Shown piece by piece: positions 1 through 10,083 of a stretch of 45,014 nucleotides of DNA (the stretch's first letter is position 1; each line of letters begins with the position of its first letter). Location: contig QKAX01000200.1 of NCBI GenBank assembly GCA_003246255.1, forward strand, positions 1-45,014, read 5' to 3'. Source of the stretch: Demequina lutea. Lineage in GTDB: Bacteria; Actinomycetota; Actinomycetes; Actinomycetales; Demequinaceae. The notes beneath the pieces were generated by a model. It ran no database searches, had not been told where the DNA came from, and worked only from the letters and a program-made list of their open reading frames with translations. The position numbers were made by a program, and so were the translations under genes.

Positions 1-38
1 CCGGCCAGGGCTTCGATGCAGGCAAGGCCGCCGACGCC

Positions 39-530
39 GTGTTCCAGGCGTTCGACCAGTTCCGTTCAGACTTTGACAAGCGCGTCGGCACGCGCATGGG
101 CAGGGGAGACGTGCGCGCCTCCGTGCTGTTCCTGCTCGCCGAGAAGCCGATGCACGGCTACCAGATCATTCGCGAGATCGAGGAGCGCACCGGAGGCCGC
201 TGGAAGCCCTCCGCAGGTTCCGTGTACCCGACGCTGCAGCTACTCGCCGACGAGGGCCTCGTCACCGTGGCGATGGAGGAGGACCGCAAGGTCTACCACC
301 TCACCGCCGAGGGCCGCGAGGCCGCCGAGTCCGCGGGCGACAACGTCCCGTGGGACACCGGCGTCGAGGAGGCGACGTACGACTTCGGCAAGCTGCCCAA
401 GGCCGGATTCGAGCTCGCCCAGGCCGTGGCCCAGGTGGCCCGTGCCGGCTCGCAGGAGCAGAAGGACAAGGCGCTCGAGGTACTGCAGGGCGCGCGTCGT
501 ACGATCTATTCGATCCTTTCCGAGGACTGA
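39..530 (+). CDS. PadR family transcriptional regulator (5' end may lie upstream of the window; the frame stays open to base 3)
   Basis: ORF with PadR winged-helix motif 'LFLLAEKPMHGYQIIREIEERTGGRWKPSAGSVYPTLQLLADEGLV'. Confidence 0.9.
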   Translation: MFQAFDQFRSDFDKRVGTRMGRGDVRASVLFLLAEKPMHGYQIIREIEERTGGRWKPSAGSVYPTLQLLADEGLVTVAMEEDRKVYHLTAEGREAAESAGDNVPWDTGVEEATYDFGKLPKAGFELAQAVAQVARAGSQEQKDKALEVLQGARRTIYSILSED

Positions 531-566
531 TGACCGCGTCGGCACGCCCGACGCCGTGGAGGTGAC

Positions 567-2246
567 ATGGCCAAGGCCGTGACAGGCAAGGCCCGGTACC
601 GACGCATCATGCGCTTTGCCGCGTGGCACCTCGCGGTGACCTACTGGTACGAGTTGCTCTTGCCGCGGCTTGGCCTGCAGCGGGTCGCGGAGCGCACGCG
701 CAACGCGCGCATGCGGCGCTTTGCGCAGCGGTTCCGACACCTCGCCGTGGACTTGGGCGGGCTGATGATCAAGCTGGGCCAGTACATGTCGTCACGCCTG
801 GACGTGCTGCCCCCCGAGATCACCAAGGAGCTCGAGGGCCTGCGCGACGAGGTGCCCGCGGTGCCGTTCGCCGAGATCAAGGCGCTCGCCGAGCGCGAGC
901 TGGGCGTGCCGCTCGACCGCGTCTTCGCGTCGTTCGACGAGACGCCGCTGGCCGCGGCCTCGCTGGGCCAGGCCCACCGCGCGAGGCTCGCGAGCCTCGA
1001 CGCCGAGGTCGCCGGATTCGCCGACGTGGTGGTCAAGGTGCAGCGGCCCGGCATCGACGAGATCGTGGACATCGACCTCTCCGCGCTGCGCCGGGTGGGC
1101 CGCTGGCTGATGCTCGTCAGCATCGTGAGCAAGCGCGCCAACGCGCCGGCGCTGATCGAGGAGTTCGCGCAGACGAGCCTCGAAGAGATCGACTACCTGC
1201 ACGAGGCCGGAGCCTCCGAGCGCTTCGCCGCCGACTTTGCCGACGACCCGCGCGTGCGAGTGCCCGCGATCGTGTGGGAGCGCAGCACGCGCAAGGTGCT
1301 GACGCTTGAGGACGTGAGCGCCATCAAGATCCTGGATCACGAGGGTCTGCTCGCTGCGGGCATCTCGCCCGCCGAGGTCGCGGTGGTGTTCGCCGAGGTC
1401 ATGTTCGATCAGTTCTTTGAGCACGGCTACTTCCACGCAGACCCGCACCCCGGCAACCTCTTCATCACCCCGGTGGAGAACCCCGGCGACGGCCCTCAGT
1501 GGACGCTCACCATCGTCGACTTCGGCATGATGGGCGAGGTGCCGCAGCGGCTTAAGAGCGCGCTGCGCAAGATCGTGATTTCTGCCGCCGCTCGCGACGG
1601 CCGCGGCCTCGTGGAGGCCATGAGCGAGGCGGGCGTGTTGCTGCCCAGCGCGGACCCGCGCGAGCTCGAGCGCGTGATGTCCCACGCCTTCGAGCGCTTT
1701 GGCGGCATGGGCTTCGCCGAGCTGCGCCAGGTGGACCCTGCGGAGTTCAGGGCCTTCGCCATGGAGTTCTCGGACATCATGCTGTCCCTGCCGTTCCAGC
1801 TGCCGGAGAACATGCTGCTGGTGATGCGCGCATCGTCCCTGATGTCGGGCGTCTCGAGTGGCCTGGACCCGAGCTACAACCTGTGGGACTCGGTGGAGCC
1901 GTACGCCCAGAGGATGCTGCGGGATGAATCCGGAAACCTGGTGGGCGACGCCGCCAAGGAGGCGTGGAACATCGCCAGCGTCGCCTGGCGGCTGCCCAAG
2001 CGCATCGACGCGCTGATCGAGAAGGCTGAGGACGGCACGCTGCCGATGTCGCTGCCCAAGCTCGAGGCTTCCGCTGCTCGTCAGGAGCGGGCCGCGCGCC
2101 GGCAGGTCTCGGCGCTGCTCTTCGCCGGGCTTGCCATCGCCGGTGCCATCACGCGGCCCGACGAGGAGTGGCTGGGTACGACGCTGATGATCGCCTCGGC
2201 GTTGCCGCTGCTGCATGCGCTGTTCGGCGCGCGCGGACGGCGCTAG
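567..2246 (+). CDS. ABC1/AarF (UbiB-like) atypical kinase family protein
   Basis: 559 aa; 'LGGLMIKLGQYMSSRLDVLPPEI', 'AAASLGQAHRA', 'FFEHGYFHADPHPGNLF', 'IVDFGMMG' typical of ABC1 kinases. Confidence 0.92.
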   Translation: MAKAVTGKARYRRIMRFAAWHLAVTYWYELLLPRLGLQRVAERTRNARMRRFAQRFRHLAVDLGGLMIKLGQYMSSRLDVLPPEITKELEGLRDEVPAVPFAEIKALAERELGVPLDRVFASFDETPLAAASLGQAHRARLASLDAEVAGFADVVVKVQRPGIDEIVDIDLSALRRVGRWLMLVSIVSKRANAPALIEEFAQTSLEEIDYLHEAGASERFAADFADDPRVRVPAIVWERSTRKVLTLEDVSAIKILDHEGLLAAGISPAEVAVVFAEVMFDQFFEHGYFHADPHPGNLFITPVENPGDGPQWTLTIVDFGMMGEVPQRLKSALRKIVISAAARDGRGLVEAMSEAGVLLPSADPRELERVMSHAFERFGGMGFAELRQVDPAEFRAFAMEFSDIMLSLPFQLPENMLLVMRASSLMSGVSSGLDPSYNLWDSVEPYAQRMLRDESGNLVGDAAKEAWNIASVAWRLPKRIDALIEKAEDGTLPMSLPKLEASAARQERAARRQVSALLFAGLAIAGAITRPDEEWLGTTLMIASALPLLHALFGARGRR

Positions 2247-2268
2247 GCCTCGCTTCTACGCGGCGTTC

Positions 2269-2910
2269 TTAGGCAACGGTGCCGGCGGCCACGAGTCCCA
2301 GCAGCTCCTCGCGCGACGTGTTCGCGCCAAACGCAGGGTGTCCCGGCTGCAGCGCGATCCCGGCGTCGAGGTCGGCCAAGACGAGCGGGTCAAAGCCGAG
2401 AGCGTCCACCAGCGCGGCGACCTGAGCCGCGGCGTCAGCATCGTCCGAGGCCACCGCGATCGCGCGTCGTCCGGGCGTGCCGGCGGGCTGTGCGAAGTCC
2501 TCGAGGTCGTGATAACCCATGTGGTTGAAGGCCTTGACGATGCGCGCGCCCTCAAGGTGAGAGGCCACGAGGCGCGTGGTGTTGACGCCCTCGCCGCCCA
2601 GGTCTTCCCGGTGGCCGTCGGTCTCCCACCAGTAGTTCATCGAATCGGCCACGACCTTGCCTCTCAGCGCGGCGGCGTCGAGCTGCACGTGCTTGCCCAG
2701 GGGCAGAGCAAGGATGACGATGTCCGACTCGGCCGCCACGACATCGGCGGTGGTGGCCTCGGCACCTGGGGCGAGCACCTGGACCGTGAGCTCGATCTTC
2801 TGCGGCGCTCCCGAGCCGGCGACCAGCACGCGGTAGCCGGCGCGGGCGGCGAGGCGCGCCAGCACGGTGCCCACCTTGCCCGCGCCCAGGATGCCTACGG
2901 TGGCGGTCAC
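2269..2910 (-). CDS. NADPH-dependent F420 reductase-like / NAD(P)-binding protein
   Basis: N-terminal Rossmann motif 'VGILGAGKVGTVLARLAARAGYRVLVAGSG'; 'KAFNHMGYHDLED'; 4-bp overlap with the upstream LLM gene. Confidence 0.8.
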   Translation of the reverse strand: MTATVGILGAGKVGTVLARLAARAGYRVLVAGSGAPQKIELTVQVLAPGAEATTADVVAAESDIVILALPLGKHVQLDAAALRGKVVADSMNYWWETDGHREDLGGEGVNTTRLVASHLEGARIVKAFNHMGYHDLEDFAQPAGTPGRRAIAVASDDADAAAQVAALVDALGFDPLVLADLDAGIALQPGHPAFGANTSREELLGLVAAGTVA

Positions 2911-3947
2911 GCGGCGGCCCTCTCGGCTAGCAGTTCGCGCACGCGCGGGATCACGACGGTGCCGAAGAGCTCCACCGAGCGCAGTCGCGCCTCTGCGGGA
3001 AGCGTGCCGCGGTCGTAGACCATGTCAAAGCGGTCCACGCCCAGCACCTCGACGGCATCGGCAATGCGCCGTGCCACCGTCTCGGGCGAGCCGACGTACT
3101 GCGAGCCGTGCGCCACCTCGCTCTCGTACTGAGCGCGCGACGTGGGACCCCAGCCTCGCTCGCTGCCGAGGCGGTTGTGCAGCGCCTCGTAGTGAGGCCA
3201 CGTGGTCTCCACGGCCTCCTCGTCCGTCTCGGCGATGAAGCCGGGGGAGTGCATGCCCACCTGCTTGGCCTCGGTGCCGAGCTGAGCGGCCGCGCGGTGG
3301 TACAGATCCACGTAGGGCGCAAAGCGGTCCGGGGCGCCGCCGATGATGGCGAGCATGAGCGGGAAGCCGTGCTGCGCCGTGCGCACCACCGACTGCGGCG
3401 AGCCACCCACGCCCACCCAGGCGGTGAGGCCGCCCGCGGTCTTGGGGAAGACGTCGGCGTTGGTGAGCGACGCACGCTTGGTGCCGGACCACGTGACGGG
3501 CTTCTCGTCCATGAGCTGGTGGAAGAGGTCCAGCTTCTCTTCGAAGAGCTCCTCGTAGTCTGTGAGGTCGTAGCCGAAGAGGGGGAAGGACTCGATGAAG
3601 GAGCCGCGTCCGAGCACCACATCCACGCGACCCTCGGCCATCGCGTCGAGCGTGGCGAAGCGCTCGTAGACGCGCACGGGGTCGTCCGAGCTCAGCACGG
3701 TGACGCCGGAGCCCAGGCGGAGGCGCTCGGTGCGCGTCGCGATGCCGGCCAGCACCACCTCGGGCGCGGAGATCGAATACTCCTGCCGGTGGTGCTCGCC
3801 CGCGAGAAACGCGTCGACGCCCACCTGATCCGCGAGGATCGCCTCGTCAAGCACCTGGCGGATCGCCTCCGGATGCGTCGCGAGTCCGCCTGCAGGCTTG
3901 GCAAAGCGGTCGCCGAAGGCGTTGAGTCCGAACGTGATGTCCTTCAC
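2907..3947 (-). CDS. LLM class (luciferase-like) flavin-dependent oxidoreductase
   Basis: 346 aa; 'VGVDAFLAGEHHRQEYSISAPEVVLAGIATRTERLRLGSGVTVLSSDDPVRVYERFATLDAMAEGRVDVVLGRGSF'. Confidence 0.92.
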   Translation of the reverse strand: MKDITFGLNAFGDRFAKPAGGLATHPEAIRQVLDEAILADQVGVDAFLAGEHHRQEYSISAPEVVLAGIATRTERLRLGSGVTVLSSDDPVRVYERFATLDAMAEGRVDVVLGRGSFIESFPLFGYDLTDYEELFEEKLDLFHQLMDEKPVTWSGTKRASLTNADVFPKTAGGLTAWVGVGGSPQSVVRTAQHGFPLMLAIIGGAPDRFAPYVDLYHRAAAQLGTEAKQVGMHSPGFIAETDEEAVETTWPHYEALHNRLGSERGWGPTSRAQYESEVAHGSQYVGSPETVARRIADAVEVLGVDRFDMVYDRGTLPAEARLRSVELFGTVVIPRVRELLAERAAA

Positions 3948-4032
3948 GGAGTGCTCCCGGGGCGGTCAGGCTAGAAGTGTTGACGTGTCACCTAACCGTA
4001 CCGCCCCGGGGAATGTTCCCGGACCCGCGTGC

Positions 4033-5796
4033 CTACCTGCGCGAGGCGTCGGCCTCCGCGAGCGCGCGCCGCAGCACCTTGCCCACGTTCGTCTTGGGAA
4101 GCTCGTCGATGAACTCGACGTACTTGGGGCGCTTGTATCCGGTGAGGTGCTCGGCGAGGTGGTCGCGCACTGCCTTCTCCGTGAGCGACGCATCGCGGCG
4201 CACCACAAAGATCTTTGGCACCTCGCCCGCGTGCTCGTCCGGCACGCCGATCGCGCCTGCCTCTGAGATGCTGGGGTGCAGCATCGCCGCGTCCTCGAGC
4301 TCGCCGGGGTACACGTTGAAGCCGCTCACGAGGATGATCTCCTTCTTGCGGTCAACGATGCTGAGGAACCCGTCCTCCGTCATGACGGCCACGTCGCCGG
4401 TGAGCAGCCAGCCGTCGTCGGTGAGGCACGCCGCGGTCTCCTCGGGGCGGTTCCAGTAGCCGCTCATCACCTGCGGTCCCTTGACCGCGAGCTCGCCGGG
4501 AGATCCGATGGGCACGGGGTTGCGGTCGTCGTCCAGGATCTTGACGTCCGTGGACGGCAGCGGGATGCCGATGGTGCCCACGCGCGGGGGCATGTGCGTG
4601 GGGTTCACGCTCACCACCGGCGAGGCCTCGGTGAGCCCGTAGCCCTCCGTGATGTCCTTGCCCGTGGTGGCCTTCCAGCGCTCGGCCACCGAGGATCGCA
4701 CGGCCATGCCACCCGCGACCGTGACGCGGCACTGGGACAGGTCCACGTCGGCGAATCCCGGCGTGTCCAGCAGTGCGCCAGCAAGGGTGCTGACCAGCAC
4801 CAGGCCGTCGGGCTTGCTGTCCTTGAGCGTCTTCACGAACGCCGGCAGGTCGCGCGGGTTGGTGATGAGCACGTTGTGCGCGCCAAAGCGGAAAAAGCCC
4901 AGGCAATTCACCGTGAGCGCGAACACGTGATAGAGCGGCAGCGCGGCAATTACGGTGGATTGCTGCTCCTCGCCCAGCGTGTTGCGCACCTGGCCCATGA
5001 ACTGCTCCTGATTGTTGAGCAGGTTCCAGTGGCTCAGCACCGCGGCCTTCGCGCCGCCCGTGGTGCCACCCGTGTACTGAAGGAACGCGGCATCGGCCGG
5101 GACAACGCCGGGGTCGGTGAAGGTCGCGGCACGCCCACGGGCGAGCGTGTCGAGGAAACGGATCTCGCCCGGGATCGAGTACGCGGGCACCATCTTCTTG
5201 ACCTTGTCGGCCACAAAGTTCACGATGGCGCGCTTGGGCTGATGCAGCATGTCACCGGCCTGGGTGACGATCACGTGCTCGATCGTCGAGCCGTGCAACA
5301 CCTTCTGCACCGTCGCGGCGAAGTTGGCGAGCACCACGATGGCGCGCGGGGCGGAGTCTTCGACGACTCGCGCCAGCTCGGTCGCCGTGTAGAGCGGGTT
5401 CGCGTTCACCACGACGAGGCCCGCGCGCAGCGCACCGAATAGCGCCACCGGATACTGCATGAGGTTGGGCATCTGGAGCACGATGCGGTCGCCCTTGACC
5501 AGCCCAAGATCGTGCTGCAGGTACGCGGCAAAGTCGGTCGCGAGCGCGTCAACCTCGCGGAACGTCAGCGTGCCGCCCAGGTTGGAGAACGCGACGTTGT
5601 CGCCGTAGAGCTGGGCCGCATGGGCGGCCATTTCGCCGAGCGACTGCTCGTGCAGCTCCGGGACGCGCGGGCTGACGGCGTCCGGGTAGTACTGGAACCA
5701 GGGCCTCTGCTGGTCTCCCACCGGGTTGTTGCCCGGCGGCTGGGGAGCGGGGGACATGGGGGACATGCTCATCACCATCCTCATTGATGGATCCAT
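4033..5796 (-). CDS. fadD: long-chain-fatty-acid--CoA ligase (AMP-forming); exact start uncertain
   Basis: AMP-binding motif 'LQYTGGTTGGAKAAVLSH', 'GYGLTEASPVV', 'GWLLTGDVAVMTEDGFLSIVDRKKEIILVSGFNVYPGELE'. Confidence 0.92.
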   Translation of the reverse strand: MDPSMRMVMSMSPMSPAPQPPGNNPVGDQQRPWFQYYPDAVSPRVPELHEQSLGEMAAHAAQLYGDNVAFSNLGGTLTFREVDALATDFAAYLQHDLGLVKGDRIVLQMPNLMQYPVALFGALRAGLVVVNANPLYTATELARVVEDSAPRAIVVLANFAATVQKVLHGSTIEHVIVTQAGDMLHQPKRAIVNFVADKVKKMVPAYSIPGEIRFLDTLARGRAATFTDPGVVPADAAFLQYTGGTTGGAKAAVLSHWNLLNNQEQFMGQVRNTLGEEQQSTVIAALPLYHVFALTVNCLGFFRFGAHNVLITNPRDLPAFVKTLKDSKPDGLVLVSTLAGALLDTPGFADVDLSQCRVTVAGGMAVRSSVAERWKATTGKDITEGYGLTEASPVVSVNPTHMPPRVGTIGIPLPSTDVKILDDDRNPVPIGSPGELAVKGPQVMSGYWNRPEETAACLTDDGWLLTGDVAVMTEDGFLSIVDRKKEIILVSGFNVYPGELEDAAMLHPSISEAGAIGVPDEHAGEVPKIFVVRRDASLTEKAVRDHLAEHLTGYKRPKYVEFIDELPKTNVGKVLRRALAEADASRR

Positions 5797-5827
5797 AGGG
5801 GTAGGGGAATCCTGCGCTATTGGGCCG

Positions 5828-6718
5828 TCATTGGTCCAATTGCGGCGTGTCGACGCTCATGGCCAGGTGCGGCGCGGAGCCTCGGCGATCGGTGACGACG
5901 GCCCGGTAGCCGGCGTCGGTGCGGTGCGTGATCAGGCCCACGGTGGTGGGCAGGAGTATGGGCTTAGTGAACGCGACGCGCGTCGCATACGCTCCCGGCA
6001 GCCGGCCGTCGAAGGACGCAAGAGCCCTCGCATAGGTCCACATGCCGTGGATGATGGGGCGCGGAAACCCGAACGCTCGCGCGGCGAGGCGGCTCGTGTG
6101 GATGGGGTTGGGGTCTCCCGAGACCGCACGGTATTGCCGTCCGAGGTCCAGTGGGAGGCTCCATAGCGCTTGGGGGGTGGCGGGCTCGAACGGCTCCCTG
6201 TCCGTCGGCTGGGCCTCAACGGGCACAGTCACCCCCTGCGCGAGGTACGTGCTGATGCCCTCCCACACCACCTCGTCGGCCACGCGAATGGTGCCGATCA
6301 GGTCCACGAGCGCACCCTTGCGATGCGGGCGCAACGCGTCGAGGTGCACGCCAAGGTTCAGCCGCTCGCTGACGCTCACGGGCCGGTGCAGCGTCATGGA
6401 GTTAGACACGTGCACCGCACCGAGCAGCTTGATGCTCGACTCCTTGTCGGAGAGCAGGTGGATGTGCAGCGGGAAGGTCAGCACGTGCAGCCACGTGGGC
6501 GGCACTGCGTCTCGCAGCGTGAAGCCCGTGAGGCGGTTGTACGCGGCGAGCCGTGCGGGATCCTGCGAGTAGTTGCGAATGACCGCCTCCCGTGTGGGAA
6601 TCGTCGGAGGCCCGGAGTGGGGCCGCGGCAACACCGAGCGCGCGAACGCGGGCATCAGATTCGGCGTGCCGGCGAGCACCTCGACATCCCGCTCGGCGCG
6701 AGTCGCGACGGCGGCCAT
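5828..6718 (-). CDS. MaoC/HtdX-like acyl dehydratase (hotdog fold)
   Basis: 'YRAVSGDPNPIHTSRLAARAFGFPRPIIHGMWT' hydratase-2 motif; start at 6718 overlaps the stop of the upstream fabG-like gene; position after fabG4-like gene as in Rv0241c (htdX). Confidence 0.88.
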   Translation of the reverse strand: MAAVATRAERDVEVLAGTPNLMPAFARSVLPRPHSGPPTIPTREAVIRNYSQDPARLAAYNRLTGFTLRDAVPPTWLHVLTFPLHIHLLSDKESSIKLLGAVHVSNSMTLHRPVSVSERLNLGVHLDALRPHRKGALVDLIGTIRVADEVVWEGISTYLAQGVTVPVEAQPTDREPFEPATPQALWSLPLDLGRQYRAVSGDPNPIHTSRLAARAFGFPRPIIHGMWTYARALASFDGRLPGAYATRVAFTKPILLPTTVGLITHRTDAGYRAVVTDRRGSAPHLAMSVDTPQLDQ

Positions 6719-8064
6719 TACGCGCCCACCAGGTTCTGGCCGCACACGCGGATTACCTGCCCGGTCACACCGGCCGACGCCGGGTCAAGTAGGTAGCCGA
6801 TCGTCTCGGCCACGTCCACGGGGCTTCCGCCCTGGCTCAGGCTGTTGGTGCGGCGGAAGATCTCGCGTTGCACAAACGGGATGCGAGCCGTCATGTCGGT
6901 CTCGATGAAGCCGGGTGCCACCGCGTTGACGGTGATGCCGCGATCCGCGAGATCGGGGGCCATGGCCTGGACTAGTCCCGCGACGCCCGCCTTGGAGGCC
7001 GCGTAATTCGTCTGGCCCTTGTTGCCGGCGAGTCCAGAGGTGGAGGCGATGCCCACGAGCCTGCCGCCCTTGGCAAGCCCGCCCTTGGTCTTGGGGTTGA
7101 GCAGCACGTCGTTGATGCGCATCTGCGCCTGCAGGTTGACGTCGAGCACGGAGGCCCAGCGCGCGGCGTCGGTGTTGGCGAGCATCTTGTCGCGCGTGAT
7201 GCCTGCGTTGTGGACCACGGCATACAGCTCATGACCCCTCTCGGCGATGTGCGCGGCCAGGGTGTGCCCGGCGTCGGCTGCCGTGATGTCGAGGTGCAGT
7301 GCCGTGCCGCCCACCTCGTTCGCGACTGCCGCGAGGGCCTCGCCCGCGGGCGGGATGTCCACCACGATCAGGTGAGCGCCGTCGCGAGCCAGCGTGCGAG
7401 CAATGGCGGCGCCAATGCCACGCGCCGCTCCCGTGACCACCGCGGTCTTGCCCGCGAGCGGCTTGTCGCTGACCGTGGCCTTGGTGCCGGACGCGGAGAC
7501 CGTCCACGTCTGGCCGTCCACGAATGCGGAGCGGCCCTGCAGCAGGAACTCGAGCGTCGACGCGAGGTCGCCCGGCCTCACGCCCGGCTCCACGTAGACG
7601 AGGTTGGTGGTGGCCCCGCCGCGCAGCTCCTTGCCCACAGTCCTGTCGATGCCGTCGAGCGCGCGGGCCAGGGCGCGCTGCTCCCAGCCACCCGCGGGCG
7701 CGGCGGCCAGGATCACGATGCGGCCCGAGCGCTCGAGGCCCTTCATGGCGGGCCGGAGCACGGCGCGCACCTGCTCGAGCTGGCCGAGAGTGGTGAGCGC
7801 TGTCGCGTCCACCATCAGCGCGCCGATGCGGCTGCCGTAGCCGGGCGCCTGGTCGGTGTCGGTGTCCACCACGGGCGCCTCGAAGGCCCTGCCGAGGGCC
7901 TTGAGCGTGAGCTTGCCCAGCGTGGCCCCCTCGAGGGGCGCGAGCACGATGGCACCCTGCGGCCAGGTGCGGCCGCGGCGCAGCGTGGGAGGCTCGCTGA
8001 GTCCCGCCTTCTTGGCGACACCCTGGCCGACGGGGGAGTAGAACACCTTCTCGAGAGCCGACAT
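6718..8064 (-). CDS. high-molecular-weight 3-oxoacyl-ACP reductase (FabG4-like SDR with N-terminal extension)
   Basis: About 448 aa from the ATG at 8064 (the listed ORF overextends); 'KTAVVTGAARGIGAAIARTLARDGAHL', 'NYAASKAGVAGLVQAMAPDLADRGITVNAVAPGFIETDMT'; ATGA overlap with the thiolase gene. Confidence 0.92.
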   Translation of the reverse strand: MSALEKVFYSPVGQGVAKKAGLSEPPTLRRGRTWPQGAIVLAPLEGATLGKLTLKALGRAFEAPVVDTDTDQAPGYGSRIGALMVDATALTTLGQLEQVRAVLRPAMKGLERSGRIVILAAAPAGGWEQRALARALDGIDRTVGKELRGGATTNLVYVEPGVRPGDLASTLEFLLQGRSAFVDGQTWTVSASGTKATVSDKPLAGKTAVVTGAARGIGAAIARTLARDGAHLIVVDIPPAGEALAAVANEVGGTALHLDITAADAGHTLAAHIAERGHELYAVVHNAGITRDKMLANTDAARWASVLDVNLQAQMRINDVLLNPKTKGGLAKGGRLVGIASTSGLAGNKGQTNYAASKAGVAGLVQAMAPDLADRGITVNAVAPGFIETDMTARIPFVQREIFRRTNSLSQGGSPVDVAETIGYLLDPASAGVTGQVIRVCGQNLVGA

Positions 8065-9332
8065 CACACAGCCTCCAGAATCGCGACGACGCCGAGGCCG
8101 CCAGCCGCGCACACCGAGATGAGCCCGCGCGAGCCGGGCCCCCTCTGGTGCAGCATCTTGGCCAGCGACGCGACGATCCGCGCGCCGGTGGCAGCGAACG
8201 GGTGACCCACAGCGAGCGACGAGCCGTTGACATTGAGCTTCGAGCGGTCCAGCGTGCCGATCGCGCCGCTCAGGCCCAGCCCCGTGCAGTACTCCTCGGA
8301 CTCCCACGCCGCGAGCGTCGCGAGCACGGTGGAGGCGAAGGCCTCGTGAATCTCCACGAGGTCGAAGTCGCCCACGGTGAGCCCGTTGCGCTCGAGAATG
8401 CGACCCGTCGCCGCCACGGGGGCGAGCAGCAGGTCCGCGCCGGAGGGGTGATCCACGGCGGCGACCTCGGCGTCCACCACCTTGGCCAGCATCGGCAAGT
8501 GGTGCTCCTCCGCCCACTCGCGGCTGGCCAGCAACACGGCCGCGGCGCCGTCGGACAGTGCTGTGGAGTTGCCCGCCGTCATCGTGCCCTCGGGACCACC
8601 AAAGGCGGGCTTGAGTGCGCCGAGCTTCTCCACGCTCGTGTCTGGGCGCAGGATCGTGTCCTTGGTGACGCCCAGGTACGGCGTCACGAGGTCGTCAAAG
8701 AAGCCGCCATCCCACGCCGCCGCGAGATTGGCGTGCGAGGTCGCCGCCAGCTCGTCCTGCGCCTCGCGCGTAATGCCCCACGACTCGGTGGTGCGCGCCT
8801 GGTGCTGACCCATCGACAGCCCCGTGCGCGGCTCCTTGACGGACGGTGCGGCAGGCGCGAGGTGCTGAGGGCGAATCTTGGAGAACGCCGCGATGCGCTG
8901 CTGCACGGTCTTGGCGGCGTTGGCCTTCAGCAGGATGCGGCGCAGCGGCTCACTCACGGCAATGGGCGCGTCGGACGCTGAATCCACGCCCGAGGCGATG
9001 CCGGACGGGATCTGGCCGAGGCGAATCTTGTTGGCGATGTAGACGGTGGTCTCGAGGCTCGTGCCGCAGGCTTGCTGCACGTCGCACGCGGGGGTGAGGG
9101 GCGACAGTGCGGAGCTCAGCACGGCCTCCCGTGTGAGGTTGAAGTCGCGCGAGTGCTTGAGCACGGCGCCTCCCGCGACCTCGCCCACGCGCTCTCCTGC
9201 GAGCCCGTAGCGCGCCACGAGGCCGTCGAGTGCGGCCGTGAGCATGTCGTGATTGGAGGCTTGCGCGTAGCGCCCGCCTGCCTTGGTGAAGGGGATGCGG
9301 TTTCCGCCCACAATGACGGCTTCTGGGGACAT
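8064..9332 (-). CDS. acetyl-CoA C-acetyltransferase (thiolase, FadA2-like)
   Basis: Starts MSPEAVIVGGNRIPFTKAGGRYAQ at 9332; 'DVQQACGTSLETTVYIANKIRLGQ', 'VNGSSLAVGHPFAATGAR', C-terminal 'ISVCAAGGLGVVAILE'. Confidence 0.93.
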   Translation of the reverse strand: MSPEAVIVGGNRIPFTKAGGRYAQASNHDMLTAALDGLVARYGLAGERVGEVAGGAVLKHSRDFNLTREAVLSSALSPLTPACDVQQACGTSLETTVYIANKIRLGQIPSGIASGVDSASDAPIAVSEPLRRILLKANAAKTVQQRIAAFSKIRPQHLAPAAPSVKEPRTGLSMGQHQARTTESWGITREAQDELAATSHANLAAAWDGGFFDDLVTPYLGVTKDTILRPDTSVEKLGALKPAFGGPEGTMTAGNSTALSDGAAAVLLASREWAEEHHLPMLAKVVDAEVAAVDHPSGADLLLAPVAATGRILERNGLTVGDFDLVEIHEAFASTVLATLAAWESEEYCTGLGLSGAIGTLDRSKLNVNGSSLAVGHPFAATGARIVASLAKMLHQRGPGSRGLISVCAAGGLGVVAILEAV

Positions 9333-9363
9333 GCCGTGAACTCCTCGTCGTTGAGAAACTACC

Positions 9364-9401
9364 TGTAACCGACAGTAGCAGATACGACGGGTTACATGTA
9401 A
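9364..9401. promoter_or_regulatory. candidate TetR operator(s) between divergent thiolase and tetR genes
   Basis: Perfect palindrome TTACATGTAA (9392-9401) abutting a TAAAGT -10-like element (9399-9404) 6-7 nt before the tetR ATG (9411); also TGTAACC (9364-9370) / GGTTACA (9390-9396) inverted repeat. Confidence 0.5.
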
Positions 9402-9410
9402 AGTGGCCAC

Positions 9411-10037
9411 ATGAGCACCGACGGCAGGGCCACGCGCTGGGAGTCGCATCGCGCCACCCGCAGGCAAGAACTGGTAGCCGACGCGCTGCGCGCCATCCGC
9501 CGCCACGGCGCGGGTGTGGGCATGGAAGAGATCGCCGCGCAGGCGGGTGTTGCCAAGACGGTGCTGTACCGGCACTTTGGCGATCGCGCGGGCCTCTACG
9601 CAGCAGTAGTAGAGCAGGTGCACGACCGCATTCACGGCGAGCTCGTCGCCGCACTGACGCTCACGGAGGCCGCGGACATGGGTCACCTGGCCCGCGCCAT
9701 GGCCGATGCCTACCTGAGCCTCGTGGAGCGCGACCCTGAGATCTATCGCTTTGTGCTGGTGCGCCCTGCGGCCGGCCCGGCGGGCGAGATGGACCCCGCA
9801 GGCGCACTGCCTGATCTCATCGGCGAGCATGTCGCCACCGCGATCGCGGAGCACCTCGACGGCCGCGGCATCGGCTCTGCCCTCGCCTCCACATGGGGCC
9901 ACGGACTCGTGGGCTTCGTGCGCGCCTCGGCCGATCACTGGATGGCGCACGAACCCCAGACGCCACGCGCGGAGGTGGTTGACCGCATCTCGCGGCTCTT
10001 CACCCCCGCCTTCTCGGGGGCGCTTCCCCTGGACTAG
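9411..10037 (+). CDS. TetR/AcrR family transcriptional regulator
   Basis: 208 aa; N-terminal HTH 'VGMEEIAAQAGVAKTVLYRHFGDRAGLYAAVVEQV'. Confidence 0.93.
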   Translation: MSTDGRATRWESHRATRRQELVADALRAIRRHGAGVGMEEIAAQAGVAKTVLYRHFGDRAGLYAAVVEQVHDRIHGELVAALTLTEAADMGHLARAMADAYLSLVERDPEIYRFVLVRPAAGPAGEMDPAGALPDLIGEHVATAIAEHLDGRGIGSALASTWGHGLVGFVRASADHWMAHEPQTPRAEVVDRISRLFTPAFSGALPLD

Positions 10038-10083
10038 ACGACGCCCGGGGTCGTCCCACCCCGACACTTCCGAAGGAGCAACA

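Noticed and set aside
792-2216. 474-aa minus-strand ORF
   Set aside because: Antisense to the well-supported ABC1 kinase; composition is that of a shadow frame.
4276-5442. 388-aa plus-strand ORF
   Set aside because: Antisense to fadD; no recognisable motifs.
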